From Sphingopyxis sp. GW247-27LB (GTDB taxonomy: Bacteria; Pseudomonadota; Alphaproteobacteria; Sphingomonadales; Sphingomonadaceae), in the NCBI RefSeq assembly GCF_002277025.1, contig NZ_NIWD01000009.1, positions 180,841 to 244,840 of the forward strand: a stretch of 64,000 nucleotides of DNA, written 5' to 3'. A model generated the notes under the pieces. That model was given only the letters and a program-made list of their open reading frames with translations, had not been told where the DNA came from and did no database searches. This document shows, in pieces, positions 17,361 through 26,163 of the stretch. The stretch's first letter is position 1; each line of letters opens with the position of its first letter. The translations under genes and the position numbers were made by a program.

Positions 17361-18233
17361 TCACCCGCTCTTCGCCAGCGCATAATCCTGCGTGCCGCGC
17401 GTAATCACTTCATCCTCGCCCAATATGTCGGCGATCGGGATCGACGGTAGCGCGGCATTGGCCGCATAGAGCGGTGCAAAATCGGTGTTCACCGTCACGT
17501 CGAGCAGCTGGTCCAGACTGTCGATGACGAAATAATTCTGCTGGAAATCGTCGATCCTGTAGTCGGTACGCATCACGCGGGCGAGGTTGAAGCCGATGCG
17601 GTTCGGGCTGTCCGAATCGAGCGCGAAAACGCTTTCGGCATAGGAAGAGACGATCCCCGCTCCATAGATGCGAAGCCCCCCGGCCTCGCGGATCAGGCCG
17701 AATTCGACCGTGTACCAATAAAGCCGCGCAAGCTGTTTCAGCGCATCGAATTTCAGGCTGCGCAGGCCGCCCTCGCCATAGGCCTGCATATAGTCGCCGA
17801 ACACCGGGTCTGCGAGCATCGGAACATGGCCGAAGACGTCGTGAAAGACGTCGGGTTCCTGCAGATAGTCGAGCTGTTCGGGGGTGCGGATGAAATTGCC
17901 CGCGGGAAAGCGCCGGTTCGCGAGATGATCGAAGAAGACGTCGTCGGGAACCAGCCCCGGCACCGCGACCACCTGCCACCCCGTCGCTGCCGTCAGCCGC
18001 GCGTTGAGGTCGCGATAGTCGGGGATGCCCGGCTTTTCGAGCCGCAGCACGTCGATGCCGCGCAGAAAGGCCTCCGACGCGCGGCCCGGCAGCATCGCCG
18101 ACTGGCGCGCGAAAAGGCGGTCCCACATCGCATGCTCGTCGGCGGTGAACGCCTCCCAGTCCTGCGATATCGTCCAGTCGGGCGCGGCGCCCGGCGGCGG
18201 CGTGTCATGGACATGGGTGTCGGGATTCTTCAT
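17361..18233 (-). CDS. phhA: Phenylalanine-4-hydroxylase
   Basis: 290 residues, the single-domain bacterial form. It converts L-phenylalanine to tyrosine using molecular oxygen and a pterin cofactor. The non-haem iron ligands are H131 and H136 (in FHDVFGH) and E177 (in YWYTVEFG). It would feed tyrosine or homogentisate breakdown; no such genes are linked. The ATG at 18233 is chosen over a TTG two codons upstream. A perfect inverted repeat GTTTCA/TGAAAC lies 25 bases upstream, overlapping a possible -35 box. Confidence 0.96.
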   Translation of the reverse strand: MKNPDTHVHDTPPPGAAPDWTISQDWEAFTADEHAMWDRLFARQSAMLPGRASEAFLRGIDVLRLEKPGIPDYRDLNARLTAATGWQVVAVPGLVPDDVFFDHLANRRFPAGNFIRTPEQLDYLQEPDVFHDVFGHVPMLADPVFGDYMQAYGEGGLRSLKFDALKQLARLYWYTVEFGLIREAGGLRIYGAGIVSSYAESVFALDSDSPNRIGFNLARVMRTDYRIDDFQQNYFVIDSLDQLLDVTVNTDFAPLYAANAALPSIPIADILGEDEVITRGTQDYALAKSG

Positions 18234-18257
18234 GCGCAACGGGCTATCACAAAACTG

Positions 18258-18271
18258 GTTTCAAGTGAAAC
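18258..18271 (-). promoter_or_regulatory. Candidate operator/promoter upstream of phhA
   Basis: GTTTCA (18258-18263) and TGAAAC (18266-18271) form a perfect palindrome with a two-base centre, in the 50-bp gap between modC and phhA. On the minus strand it contains TTGAAA, which could serve as a -35 box for phhA, so a bound protein would block transcription. Which regulator binds is unknown. Confidence 0.45.
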
Positions 18272-18283
18272 TTTAAGTCGACC

Positions 18284-18904
18284 TCACCCATCGAGCGCGA
18301 TCACCTCGGTCGCCAGCCGGTCGACCTCGGCGCGGTCGTGGCTGACGTAGAGGATCGGCAGTTTCAGCTCGTCGCGGATGCGCTCGATCACCGCCATGAT
18401 GTCGCCGCGCCGCGCCGCATCGAGCGACGACAGCGGTTCGTCCATCAAAAGGATTTCGGGCCCGGCAAGCAAAGCGCGGCCGATCGCGACGCGCTGCGCC
18501 TCGCCGCCCGACAGGCTGCGCGGCCAGCGATCGAGCAGATGCCCGATGCCGAGGAAGGCGGCGGCTTCGTCGAGGCCCATCCAGCGGTCGCCCGGCGCCG
18601 CGAGCTGGTGCCCGTAGAGCAGGTTGGCGCGCACCCGCCGGTGCGGAAAGAGGCGGCCGTCCTGAAAGACATAGCCGATCCGCCGCGCCTCGGGCGGCAG
18701 GTCGACATCGTCACCGAAAAGCGTGCGGGTGCCGATGCGGATATGCCCGCGATCGGGCCGCAGCAGCCCCGCGACCATGGCCAACAGGCTGGTCTTGCCG
18801 ACGCCCGAGGGACCGAAGAGCGCGGTCAGTCCCGGCCCGGCGGTGAAGCGCGCCGCGATGATGCGCTCGCCGCGGCGCTTTTCGACGTCGATATCAATCG
18901 CCAT
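18284..18904 (-). CDS. modC: Molybdate ABC transporter ATP-binding protein
   Basis: 206 residues, the nucleotide-binding subunit of the molybdate importer. Walker A is FGPSGVGKTS (30-39), the signature is SLSGGEAQRVAIGRALL, and Walker B is ILLMDEPLSSLD; the switch histidine is in YVSHD. The protein is short because the C-terminal molybdate-binding (TOBE/MOP) domain of E. coli ModC is missing, so the transporter would lack that feedback domain. It overlaps modB by 11 bases. The ATG at 18904 (MAIDIDVEKRRG) fits the ModC N-terminus. Confidence 0.92.
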   Translation of the reverse strand: MAIDIDVEKRRGERIIAARFTAGPGLTALFGPSGVGKTSLLAMVAGLLRPDRGHIRIGTRTLFGDDVDLPPEARRIGYVFQDGRLFPHRRVRANLLYGHQLAAPGDRWMGLDEAAAFLGIGHLLDRWPRSLSGGEAQRVAIGRALLAGPEILLMDEPLSSLDAARRGDIMAVIERIRDELKLPILYVSHDRAEVDRLATEVIALDG

Positions 18905-19589
18905 GCCGCTGTCTTTCGGCATGGGTGCGGCGGACGAGCCATTCGGAGAGGATCAGCGCGCCGAGCGACAGCGCGACCGAGAACAGCGCGAGCCGCGTCA
19001 CCATCGCCTCGGCCCCCGGGATCTGGAGCGCCGAATAGATGGCGAGCGGCAGGGTTCGCGTCTCGCCCGGGATGTTCGACACGAAGGTGATCGTCGCGCC
19101 GAATTCGCCGATCGAGCGCGCGAAGCCGAGCACCAGCGCCGCGAGCACGCCCGGAAATGCGAGCGGCAGGCTGATCGTCCAGAAGGCGTGCCAGCGGCTT
19201 GCCCCCAGCGTGCGCGCCGCACCCTCGAATCGCCGGTCGATCGCCTCGATCGACAGCCGCATCGCGCGCACCATCAGCGGCAGCGCCATGATCGCCGCCG
19301 CGAGCGCAGCGCCGGTCCAGCGAAACATCACGCTCACCCCGAACCAGCTTTCGAGCCAGCGCCCGATGGGCCCGAGCGGCCCGAAGGCGAGCAGCAGCAG
19401 CCAGCCGGTGACGACGGGGGGCAGGACGAGCGGCAGGTGGACGAGGCCGTCGAGCAGCACGCGGCCCGGAAAGCGGTAGCGCGCGAGCGCCCAGGCGAGC
19501 GCGAAGGCGAGCGGCAGCGTCGCGAGCACCGCGACGCCGCCCACCTTCAGCGACAGCGCGACGATGCTCCATTCCTCGGGTGAGAGCAT
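18894..19589 (-). CDS. modB: Molybdate ABC transporter permease
   Basis: 231 residues with five or six membrane helices. This is the inner-membrane channel of the molybdate importer. The permease EAA loop, GASRWHAFWTISLPLAFPGVLAAL, and the family-typical RSIGEFGATITFVSNIPGETRTL are present. The start MLSPEEWSIVALSLKVG at 19589 overlaps the modA stop by one base. It follows modA and precedes modC in a tight operon. Confidence 0.95.
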   Translation of the reverse strand: MLSPEEWSIVALSLKVGGVAVLATLPLAFALAWALARYRFPGRVLLDGLVHLPLVLPPVVTGWLLLLAFGPLGPIGRWLESWFGVSVMFRWTGAALAAAIMALPLMVRAMRLSIEAIDRRFEGAARTLGASRWHAFWTISLPLAFPGVLAALVLGFARSIGEFGATITFVSNIPGETRTLPLAIYSALQIPGAEAMVTRLALFSVALSLGALILSEWLVRRTHAERQRHGD

Positions 19590-20353
19590 CAGGGGGCCGA
19601 AAAGCCGTGCCGCGCGAAGATCGCGCGCGCCTGCCGCGACAGCAGGAAGGCGCGGAAGGCCGTGGCATCCTTGTGCCGCGAAGCCTTCAGCACCGCGACC
19701 GGATAGCGGATCGGCGGGTGGCTCGACGCGGGAAAGGTGCCGATGACGCGAACCGCGCGCGAGGCTTTCGCGTCGGTCGCGTAAACGATGCCGAGCGGCG
19801 CGGCGCCGCGCTCGACCAGCGCCATCGCGGCGCGGACATTCTCGGCCGGGGCGAGCCGCTCCGCGACCCCGCGCCAGACGCCGAGCGACGTCAGCGCCGC
19901 CTTCGCATATTTGCCTGCCGGCACCGCGTCGGGATCGGCTACCGCGAGCCGCCCGCCGCCGAGCGCGCGGGCGATCGGAAAGCCGCGCGCCGGCGTCAGC
20001 CGGACCCTGCTCCCCACCGGCGCGATCAGCACCAGCCGGTTGCCGAGCAAGGTCGTGCGCGTGCCGCCGCGCAGCAATCCCGCCTTCTGGACCGCGTCCA
20101 TCCATGGCTCGTCGGCCGACAGAAAGAGGTCGGCGGGCGCCCCCGCCATGATCTGCCGCGCCAGCGCCGAGGAAGCCGCAAACGACAGCACCGGCCGGGC
20201 ATGCCCCTGCGCCGCCCAGGCATCGGCCGCTTCGGTCAGCGATTCCTGCAGACTCGCCGCCGCGAGCACCAGCGGCCCGCGGTCGGCGGCGCTCGCGGTG
20301 GGCGCGAGCAGCAGCGCGGCGAGAAACAGGCAAAGAGAGCGGAGGAATGCCAT
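19589..20353 (-). CDS. modA: Molybdate ABC transporter substrate-binding protein
   Basis: 254 residues. A signal peptide (MAFLRSLCLFLAALLLAPTASA) leads a periplasmic binding protein that captures molybdate. The family pattern LVLAAASLQESLTEAAD, then FAASSALARQIMAGAPADLFLSAD, holds the oxyanion-binding serines. YATDAKAS and the C-terminal SRQARAIFARHGF are also typical. The start lies six bases after the stop of the Crp-like regulator, so the regulator and modABC are almost certainly co-transcribed. Confidence 0.95.
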   Translation of the reverse strand: MAFLRSLCLFLAALLLAPTASAADRGPLVLAAASLQESLTEAADAWAAQGHARPVLSFAASSALARQIMAGAPADLFLSADEPWMDAVQKAGLLRGGTRTTLLGNRLVLIAPVGSRVRLTPARGFPIARALGGGRLAVADPDAVPAGKYAKAALTSLGVWRGVAERLAPAENVRAAMALVERGAAPLGIVYATDAKASRAVRVIGTFPASSHPPIRYPVAVLKASRHKDATAFRAFLLSRQARAIFARHGFSAP

Positions 20354-20359
20354 AGCGTC

Positions 20360-21025
20360 CTAGCTATAACGAGCGCTGTCGCTCTGCGAAAGCGATGCGG
20401 TGATCCGAATCCGGCCATAGCCGCGCTCGACCAGCCCGCGCGCGGTCAGATCGCGCAGTGCCACCCCCAAAGTGACGCGCGAGACGCCGAGCAGGTCGGC
20501 GAGCTGCTGCTGGGTCGCGCGCACCGTGCAGCGGTCGGACGCGTCGGCCGCCATCGCGGCGAGCAGCCGCGCGAGCCGGTCGGCGGTCGGCAGCCGCCGC
20601 GCGGCGTCGATGATGTCGAGCGTGACCGCGAGCTGGCGCGACAGGCTGCGGAGAAGCAGTTCGGCCCAGCCGATGTCGTCGGCCATCAGCCGGCGCAGCA
20701 GCGGCCGGTCGATCGCGATCAGCCGCGCCGGGCCGCTGGCGATCGCATCGGCCTGACGCGGCACGCCGGTGAAGAAGGCGAGCTCGCCGAAGATGTCGCC
20801 GGGGCCCAGCACGGCAAAGGCGGTGAAGCATCCGTCTTCGGCATGGCGCCCGGCAAGAACATTCCCCTCGCACACCACCCAGAAAGCGTCGCCCGGATCG
20901 CCCTGATGCTGCACGAACTGACCGTCGGCGAGACTGCGCATCGGCGCCATCGCCGCCAGCCGCTCGCGCTCGGCCTGCGAAAGCCCGGTTCGCTCGGCGA
21001 GCGCGAAATGGTAACTTCTTTGCAT
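20360..21025 (-). CDS. Crp/Fnr family transcriptional regulator
   Basis: 221 residues. An N-terminal cyclic-nucleotide-binding-like barrel (about 10-130) contains GDIFGELAFFTGVPRQADA, in the place of the phosphate-binding cassette. A winged helix-turn-helix follows: RATQQQLADLLGVSRVTLGV. No Fnr-type cysteine cluster is seen at the N-terminus. It lies between a PepSY gene (56 bp upstream) and modA (6 bp downstream), which suggests control of metal or molybdate uptake; the ligand is unknown. The ATG at 21025 gives the start MQRSYHFALAERTGLS. Confidence 0.9.
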   Translation of the reverse strand: MQRSYHFALAERTGLSQAERERLAAMAPMRSLADGQFVQHQGDPGDAFWVVCEGNVLAGRHAEDGCFTAFAVLGPGDIFGELAFFTGVPRQADAIASGPARLIAIDRPLLRRLMADDIGWAELLLRSLSRQLAVTLDIIDAARRLPTADRLARLLAAMAADASDRCTVRATQQQLADLLGVSRVTLGVALRDLTARGLVERGYGRIRITASLSQSDSARYS

Positions 21026-21081
21026 TCCACTCGGGAATTGCGGCAGCGAGCGGCAAAACGCGAGCGCCCCTTCCCTGTCGA

Positions 21082-22428
21082 TCAGCTCCTCACCGCCATC
21101 CCGAGCCAGCGTGCCGCCCGCGGCAGGCGCGGCAGCAGCAGCCGGTCGACGAACCAGAGCAGGATCAGCGATGCCGCGAGCAACGGCAGAAACGCCGCGA
21201 GCAGCAGGAGGATCGCGGCGACGCCCTTGAGCTTCGCCGGATCGCGCGGCGGCGCGGGCGCACCGAGCGCGCCATCGGGCCTCCGCCGCCGCCACATCAG
21301 AAAGCCCGTGACGGCGAGCAGGATCATCCCGAGCGCCGTCGCCACGCCGATCAGCTGGCTGACGACACCGAAGAGCGCGCCCTCGTGCCACGCGATGCCG
21401 ATGCCGACGACGCGGTCGATGACATGCTTGTCGGCGAAACCGCTGCGCGTCACCTCGATCCCCGTTTCGGGATCGTAGCTGACCGATCGCACGTAGGGAC
21501 GGTTCTGCGTCAGCGTGGTCAACGTCCAGACATCGCCGTTGGGCGGCCCGAACAGATTGGGGGCGCCCGGCGGCTGGACGATCGCCGGCGCGGGCATCGC
21601 CTCGCCGCGCGCGCGAAGCAGGATGGTGTCGAGCGGCACGCGCGCCGAAGCGGTCGGCATGGGCATCGCCATCTCCGCCATCGCGCCATGATCGTGCGCG
21701 GCATGACCGCCGAGACCCCCCTTCCAGTCCCGCGGTCCTGCGACCCAACCCATTTCGGCGCGCACCGCGTTGAAGCCGGTCGCCCAGACATCGGTCCACG
21801 GCAGCGCGGTGGTCAGCAGCACCAGCGCGAAACCCGAAACCCAGAAACCGGTGACCGCGTGGAGATCGCGAAGCGCCGTCCGCCCGCCAAGCGACACGCG
21901 CGGCCAGACCACACCCGCCAGCCCGCGCCCGCGCGGCCACCAGAGGTAAAGGCCGGTGAGAATCAGCACCATCGCCCAGCTCGCGGCGAGCTCGACGAGG
22001 ATGCCGCCGCCGACCCCGAGCAGCAACGTGCCGTGGATGCGCTGCACCACCGCCGACAGCCGCCGCTCGGGGTCGATCGCGCCGAGTATCCGGCCCCGCG
22101 GCGAGACGCCGACATCGCGCATCGTGCCGTCGGCGAGCCCGATATGGACGACCGCGGCGTCGCCGGGCGCCGCGGGGATACGATAATAGTGGAAGCGCGC
22201 GCCCGGAAAGGCCGCGAGCGCCGCCGCCACCTGCGCGTCGGCATCGACCGTTTGCGCGGCAGGCAGGTCCCGCCATGCACGTTCTTCCCAGCGGTCGGTC
22301 TGCGGCTTGAACAGATAGATCGCGCCGGTCGCCGACAGCAGCAGGACGAAGGGAATGACGAACAGCCCGGCATAGAAATGCCAGCGCCAGATGGTGCGAT
22401 AGAGCGGGAGCTGGTTGACGTCCGCCAT
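21082..22428 (-). CDS. PepSY-associated membrane protein (PiuB-like)
   Basis: 448 residues with four to six membrane helices and large periplasmic loops. The N-terminus YRTIWRWHFYAGLFVIPFVL and the later RDLHAVTGFWVSGFALVLL are the paired helix motifs of the PepSY_TM family. These proteins commonly sit next to TonB-dependent receptors and are thought to reduce or handle metals or siderophores. A His/Met-rich periplasmic stretch (GHAAHDHGAMAEMAMPMP) could bind copper or iron. Two ATGs lie close together, at 22434 and 22428. The second has better spacing from the purine-rich GGGGAGAA sequence. It starts 13 bp after the receptor gene. Confidence 0.9.
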   Translation of the reverse strand: MADVNQLPLYRTIWRWHFYAGLFVIPFVLLLSATGAIYLFKPQTDRWEERAWRDLPAAQTVDADAQVAAALAAFPGARFHYYRIPAAPGDAAVVHIGLADGTMRDVGVSPRGRILGAIDPERRLSAVVQRIHGTLLLGVGGGILVELAASWAMVLILTGLYLWWPRGRGLAGVVWPRVSLGGRTALRDLHAVTGFWVSGFALVLLTTALPWTDVWATGFNAVRAEMGWVAGPRDWKGGLGGHAAHDHGAMAEMAMPMPTASARVPLDTILLRARGEAMPAPAIVQPPGAPNLFGPPNGDVWTLTTLTQNRPYVRSVSYDPETGIEVTRSGFADKHVIDRVVGIGIAWHEGALFGVVSQLIGVATALGMILLAVTGFLMWRRRRPDGALGAPAPPRDPAKLKGVAAILLLLAAFLPLLAASLILLWFVDRLLLPRLPRAARWLGMAVRS

Positions 22429-22441
22429 CCCCATTCTCCCC

Positions 22442-24442
22442 TTAGAAGCGCGCGCGCAGGCCGGCCGAGACCGCGCGGCGCTCGACCGGATAATAGATCG
22501 CCGAGGTGTCGGTCACGTCGATCGCCGCGCTGATGTCGCCGATCGCCCTTTTTCCCGTGATGTTGCGGACGTCGAGGAAGGCGTCAATGCCCTCCCCCAC
22601 GCGCGCGCCGACGGTGAAGCCGAGCAGCGCGTAGCCAGGAGTGCGAACGCGGCCCCGGTAATCGGCGAAGGGCCCCTGCGGCACCCATTCGACGTTGGGC
22701 GCGACGTGCAGCGCGTCGGTGCCGAGGCGCATTTCGGCGCGATAGACGTGGCGCGGGACGACCGGCAGGCGGTTGTCGCCATAGACGGCGTCGCCGCGGA
22801 AGCGGAAGTCGCTGTAGGTATAGACCTGCCGCAGCCGCAACCAATCGGCGGGATTCAACTCCAGCGCCGCCTCGATCCCCTCGTGACGCGTCTTCCCGGC
22901 GTTGAAGGTCGCGGCCGGGACATCCGCCTCACCCGGATTATATTGCAGCAGTTCGCCCTTGATGTCGGCGCGGTAGAGCGAAAGGTCCCAGCTCAGCATC
23001 CCTCTCCGGCCGCGCGTACCGATTTCCGCTGTCCACGCGCGCTGCGGATCGAGCGGGACGAAGGCCGATGTCTGCGCCAGTTCGATGAAGCCCGGAAATT
23101 CGACCGAGCGGCTGTAGTTGCCGTAGATCTGTACCCCCGGCGCGGGTTCGAGCAGCACCCCGAACTTGGGCGAGAAGGCGTCGAAGTCGGCGCGACCTTC
23201 ATTGTCGACCGGACCGTTGTTGAAGGCCTCGCGCTGGCGCCGCATGCCGTCGGCATAAATGCCGCCCGCGATCAGCGACAGGCTGTCGACCGGCCTCAGC
23301 CGGATCTCCCCATAGAGGGTCGCGGTGCGGGCATCCTGCTGCGCGTCGAAGGTCTTCGCGCCCCGCCGACCCGCAATGTTGACGAAGCGCCGCGAATGGA
23401 CGTCGCCGACGCGCAGTTCGCCGCCGAGGGTCGCCTCGACCGATCCGGCGGCATAGTCGAGACGGAAGAAGCCGCCGCGATCGAGGCTCTTCTGGTCGAT
23501 GAGCTGATAGATGGGATGGTGGAGCCTCTTCGTGTTGACGAAGACGCCGAGGTCGAGCTGCGCGGCGCCCAAATCGAAGCGGGTGCGGTTCTGGAGCCGC
23601 AGCGATTCGATATCGCGCGCCTGATCGCCAGCGACGCTGCCGACATTGGCCTTGCGCGGCGTGGTCAGCGCCTCCCCTAGGGTCAGGGCGCCGGGCAGTT
23701 CCTGATCGATATTATTGTAGCTCGCGTAGAGACGCGTCGTGATTCTGTCGGTCAGCGCGAGCCCGGCATTGCCGTGGAAGCGCAGGCTGCGCCGCCGCGC
23801 ATGGTCGCGGTCCCCGTCCGACGTGTCGGCGCTGACCGCGCCCCACGCATCGACGCGCTCGCCCGCGACACCCGCCGACACCAGCCCCCGCAGGCTGTCG
23901 AAGCTGCCGCCGTCGGCGCGCAGATAGATGCCGCGCGCGGTGCGTCCGGTCGGCGTCACGCCATTGATCGCACCGCCGAGCGTTCCCGAGCCGAAACGCA
24001 GCGCATTGGCGCCGCGATAGACCTCGAGATGATCGAAGAAGATCGGCTCCAGCTCCTGGAAATCGCCATTGTCGTCGGCGAGGTTGATTGGCACCCCGTC
24101 CTGGAGCAGCGTCAGACCGCGCATATGGTATCCGCGCGACAAACCCGAGCCGCGGATGGAGATCCGCACCTCCTGCCCGAAGCGCGGCTGGAGATAGACG
24201 CCGGGCGAGAAGGCGAGCGTGTCGCGCAAGCTGACGATCGATTTGTCGGCATAATCCTCATAGCCGACGATATCGGCGCCGCCGGGCGTCTTCGCCGCGC
24301 GCACCTCGGCGGCGTCGGTTCCGGTGGTGGCGGTGACGATGATGGTCTGGTCGCTCTCGGCCGTTTCGGCATGGGCGAGCATTGGAACGAACGTGATGGC
24401 GAGCGCCAGCAAGGGCGCCACGCAGGTAACAGGGCTTTGCAT
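22442..24442 (-). CDS. TonB-dependent outer-membrane receptor
   Basis: 666 residues. A signal peptide (cleavage after LAHA) is followed by a plug domain with VSLRDTLAFSPGVYLQPRFG, SIRGSGLSRGYHMRGLTLLQ and GSGTLGGAINGVT. A 22-strand barrel follows, ending in RARF with the terminal aromatic residue. The family has FecA-like and OprC-like branches. The neighbours, a PepSY protein and a DUF2946 protein, favour a metal substrate such as a ferric siderophore or copper. No iron-box was recognised in the 70-bp gap upstream, which instead holds a GC-rich hairpin at about 24472-24502. Confidence 0.93.
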   Translation of the reverse strand: MQSPVTCVAPLLALAITFVPMLAHAETAESDQTIIVTATTGTDAAEVRAAKTPGGADIVGYEDYADKSIVSLRDTLAFSPGVYLQPRFGQEVRISIRGSGLSRGYHMRGLTLLQDGVPINLADDNGDFQELEPIFFDHLEVYRGANALRFGSGTLGGAINGVTPTGRTARGIYLRADGGSFDSLRGLVSAGVAGERVDAWGAVSADTSDGDRDHARRRSLRFHGNAGLALTDRITTRLYASYNNIDQELPGALTLGEALTTPRKANVGSVAGDQARDIESLRLQNRTRFDLGAAQLDLGVFVNTKRLHHPIYQLIDQKSLDRGGFFRLDYAAGSVEATLGGELRVGDVHSRRFVNIAGRRGAKTFDAQQDARTATLYGEIRLRPVDSLSLIAGGIYADGMRRQREAFNNGPVDNEGRADFDAFSPKFGVLLEPAPGVQIYGNYSRSVEFPGFIELAQTSAFVPLDPQRAWTAEIGTRGRRGMLSWDLSLYRADIKGELLQYNPGEADVPAATFNAGKTRHEGIEAALELNPADWLRLRQVYTYSDFRFRGDAVYGDNRLPVVPRHVYRAEMRLGTDALHVAPNVEWVPQGPFADYRGRVRTPGYALLGFTVGARVGEGIDAFLDVRNITGKRAIGDISAAIDVTDTSAIYYPVERRAVSAGLRARF

Positions 24443-24512
24443 CGATAATCCTTCGCTTGAATGCAGGCAGGAGCCGGCGCGCGCAGGCGCGCGCCCGGCC
24501 GGTCAGGCTGAT

Positions 24513-24959
24513 TCAGGCGAAGGCGGGTGGTCCGGTGCTCGGCGGCAGCGGCGAGGCGATGCCCGGCGCATAGCCGAGCGCGGGAATCGCGGCGGGGGCG
24601 GGCGCGGCCCTTGCGAGCGCCTCGGGCAGCGCGGGGGTGTCGGGAACGATCGGCGCAACCGCGAGCGCGCCCCACGGGCAATGCTGGTCCTGCGCCGCGT
24701 CATGATCGCCGACCTTCTCGCCATCTCTCTCGAGCGCGATGGTCAGCGTCGCGCCCGGGTTCGCGGGGTCCGAACAGACGCGGACGGTGATCGACCCGCC
24801 GCTGTCGGTTTCGATCATCCACCCCGGCGCGACGAGCACGCGCGCCGCGAGCGCGAGCAACGCGGGCAGCAGGAGCAGGATGCCGGGACGGCGAAAGGCG
24901 GCGAGGATGCCCACGGTGCGTGGCCTTATGGCGTGGGGCGAGGCGGCGCAAGCGGACAT
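24513..24959 (-). CDS. DUF2946 family protein
   Basis: 148 residues. An N-terminal membrane helix (ILLLLPALLALAARVLVAPGW) is followed by VRVCSDP, a charged middle and DQHCPWGALAV, and then a Pro/Ala-rich tail. The HCP motif after the helix is the mark of DUF2946, small proteins repeatedly found beside TonB-dependent copper or haem receptors. The function is unproven; the cysteines and histidines suggest periplasmic metal handling. It lies 16 bp downstream of the sterol desaturase gene and 70 bp upstream of the receptor. Confidence 0.78.
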   Translation of the reverse strand: MSACAASPHAIRPRTVGILAAFRRPGILLLLPALLALAARVLVAPGWMIETDSGGSITVRVCSDPANPGATLTIALERDGEKVGDHDAAQDQHCPWGALAVAPIVPDTPALPEALARAAPAPAAIPALGYAPGIASPLPPSTGPPAFA

Positions 24960-24975
24960 AATGTCCACGCGCCCC

Positions 24976-26145
24976 TTATTCCGCCGGCGTCTCGTCGGTC
25001 TTCTTCCCCGTCCGCGTCCACGGATAGAGGAACTGGCCCCAATAGGCCTTCGGCACATCCTCGGGGATGCCGTAATTCTGGGGCCAGCGATCCTTGGGCA
25101 GATGGAAGGTGCCGAAGATCTTGTCGAGCCAGGGGAAATGGATCGCGAAATTGACGTCGAACGCCTCGCGTTCGAGCCCGTGGTGCCAGTGGTGGAAACG
25201 CGGGGTCGCGAGCCAGTGGCCGAGCCGGTTGAAGCTGCCCCCGACATTGGCGTGGAGCAGCGATGACCAGACATAGACGAAACCGATATAGGCCTGCATC
25301 ACCGAGGGCGCGAAGCCGAGCGTGAACAGCGGCAGCGAGGTGATCGAGCGCAAGAGGATGATCTCGACGAAGTGCATCCGCGACCCCGCGAGCCAGTCCA
25401 TCGACTTCGCGCTGTGGTGGATCGCGTGGAATCCCCACAGGAAAGGGAATTTGTGGAAGCTGCGGTGGAACCAATATTGCACGAAATCCGACGCGACGAG
25501 GACGATGGCGAACTGGACGATCCACGGCAAGGACGCGACCCCGGCGCGGAACGCCGCCCAGCTCGACGTATGGTCGTTGACGAAGGCCTGCGGCGCGAGC
25601 GCGAGAAAGCTCAGTATCTGCACGAACATCGTGCTGACCAGATAATAGAAGAGATCCTCGCGCCATTCGGTGCGGAACAATCTTTGAGCACGCCGGTGCG
25701 GGAAAGCGCGCTCGAGCGGGGCGAACATGAAGCCGGTGACGAGCAGATTGACGATGAAGAAGTCGAGCCCGAAGAAAATGCCCCAGTCGCGCGTCTCGGC
25801 GGGCTGGACATTGGCGCCGCCGAGCAGCGCCGCGACGAGCCCGATCATCAGCGCGGTCAGCCCGAGCACTTTCCGGGGACGCAGCAAGAGGCTGAGCAGC
25901 GCAAGGCCGTAGCTGACGAGCAGGATCAGATGGACGAAGCCGCGAAAGCCGGTCCAGTTCTTGACGATTTCGAGTTCGGGGGTCGCGAACCAGTCGGGAA
26001 AGCGCAGCGCGATGACCAGAAAGAAGCCGGTGATCGCGAACAGCAGACCGAAGAAGCCCGACAGCCAGCCGCTGCCGAAACGCCGCACCTCGGTATGCGA
26101 TTCGAGGTCGCGCATGAGCGTGTTCAGATAGTCGCGTCTGGCCAT
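24976..26145 (-). CDS. Sterol desaturase/fatty acid hydroxylase family membrane protein
   Basis: 389 residues with about six membrane helices. The di-iron histidine boxes are clear: HRSFHKFP, FHAIHHSAKSMDW, HANVGG and FHHWHHGLERE. These enzymes use oxygen to hydroxylate or desaturate lipids. The substrate here is unknown; sterol, sphingolipid or fatty acid modification are all possible in a sphingomonad. The ATG at 26145 is preferred over one five codons upstream. It begins the minus-strand run that ends with modC, though a shared promoter is not shown. Confidence 0.92.
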   Translation of the reverse strand: MARRDYLNTLMRDLESHTEVRRFGSGWLSGFFGLLFAITGFFLVIALRFPDWFATPELEIVKNWTGFRGFVHLILLVSYGLALLSLLLRPRKVLGLTALMIGLVAALLGGANVQPAETRDWGIFFGLDFFIVNLLVTGFMFAPLERAFPHRRAQRLFRTEWREDLFYYLVSTMFVQILSFLALAPQAFVNDHTSSWAAFRAGVASLPWIVQFAIVLVASDFVQYWFHRSFHKFPFLWGFHAIHHSAKSMDWLAGSRMHFVEIILLRSITSLPLFTLGFAPSVMQAYIGFVYVWSSLLHANVGGSFNRLGHWLATPRFHHWHHGLEREAFDVNFAIHFPWLDKIFGTFHLPKDRWPQNYGIPEDVPKAYWGQFLYPWTRTGKKTDETPAE

Positions 26146-26163
26146 TCTCTCCGCCCCCAACTC

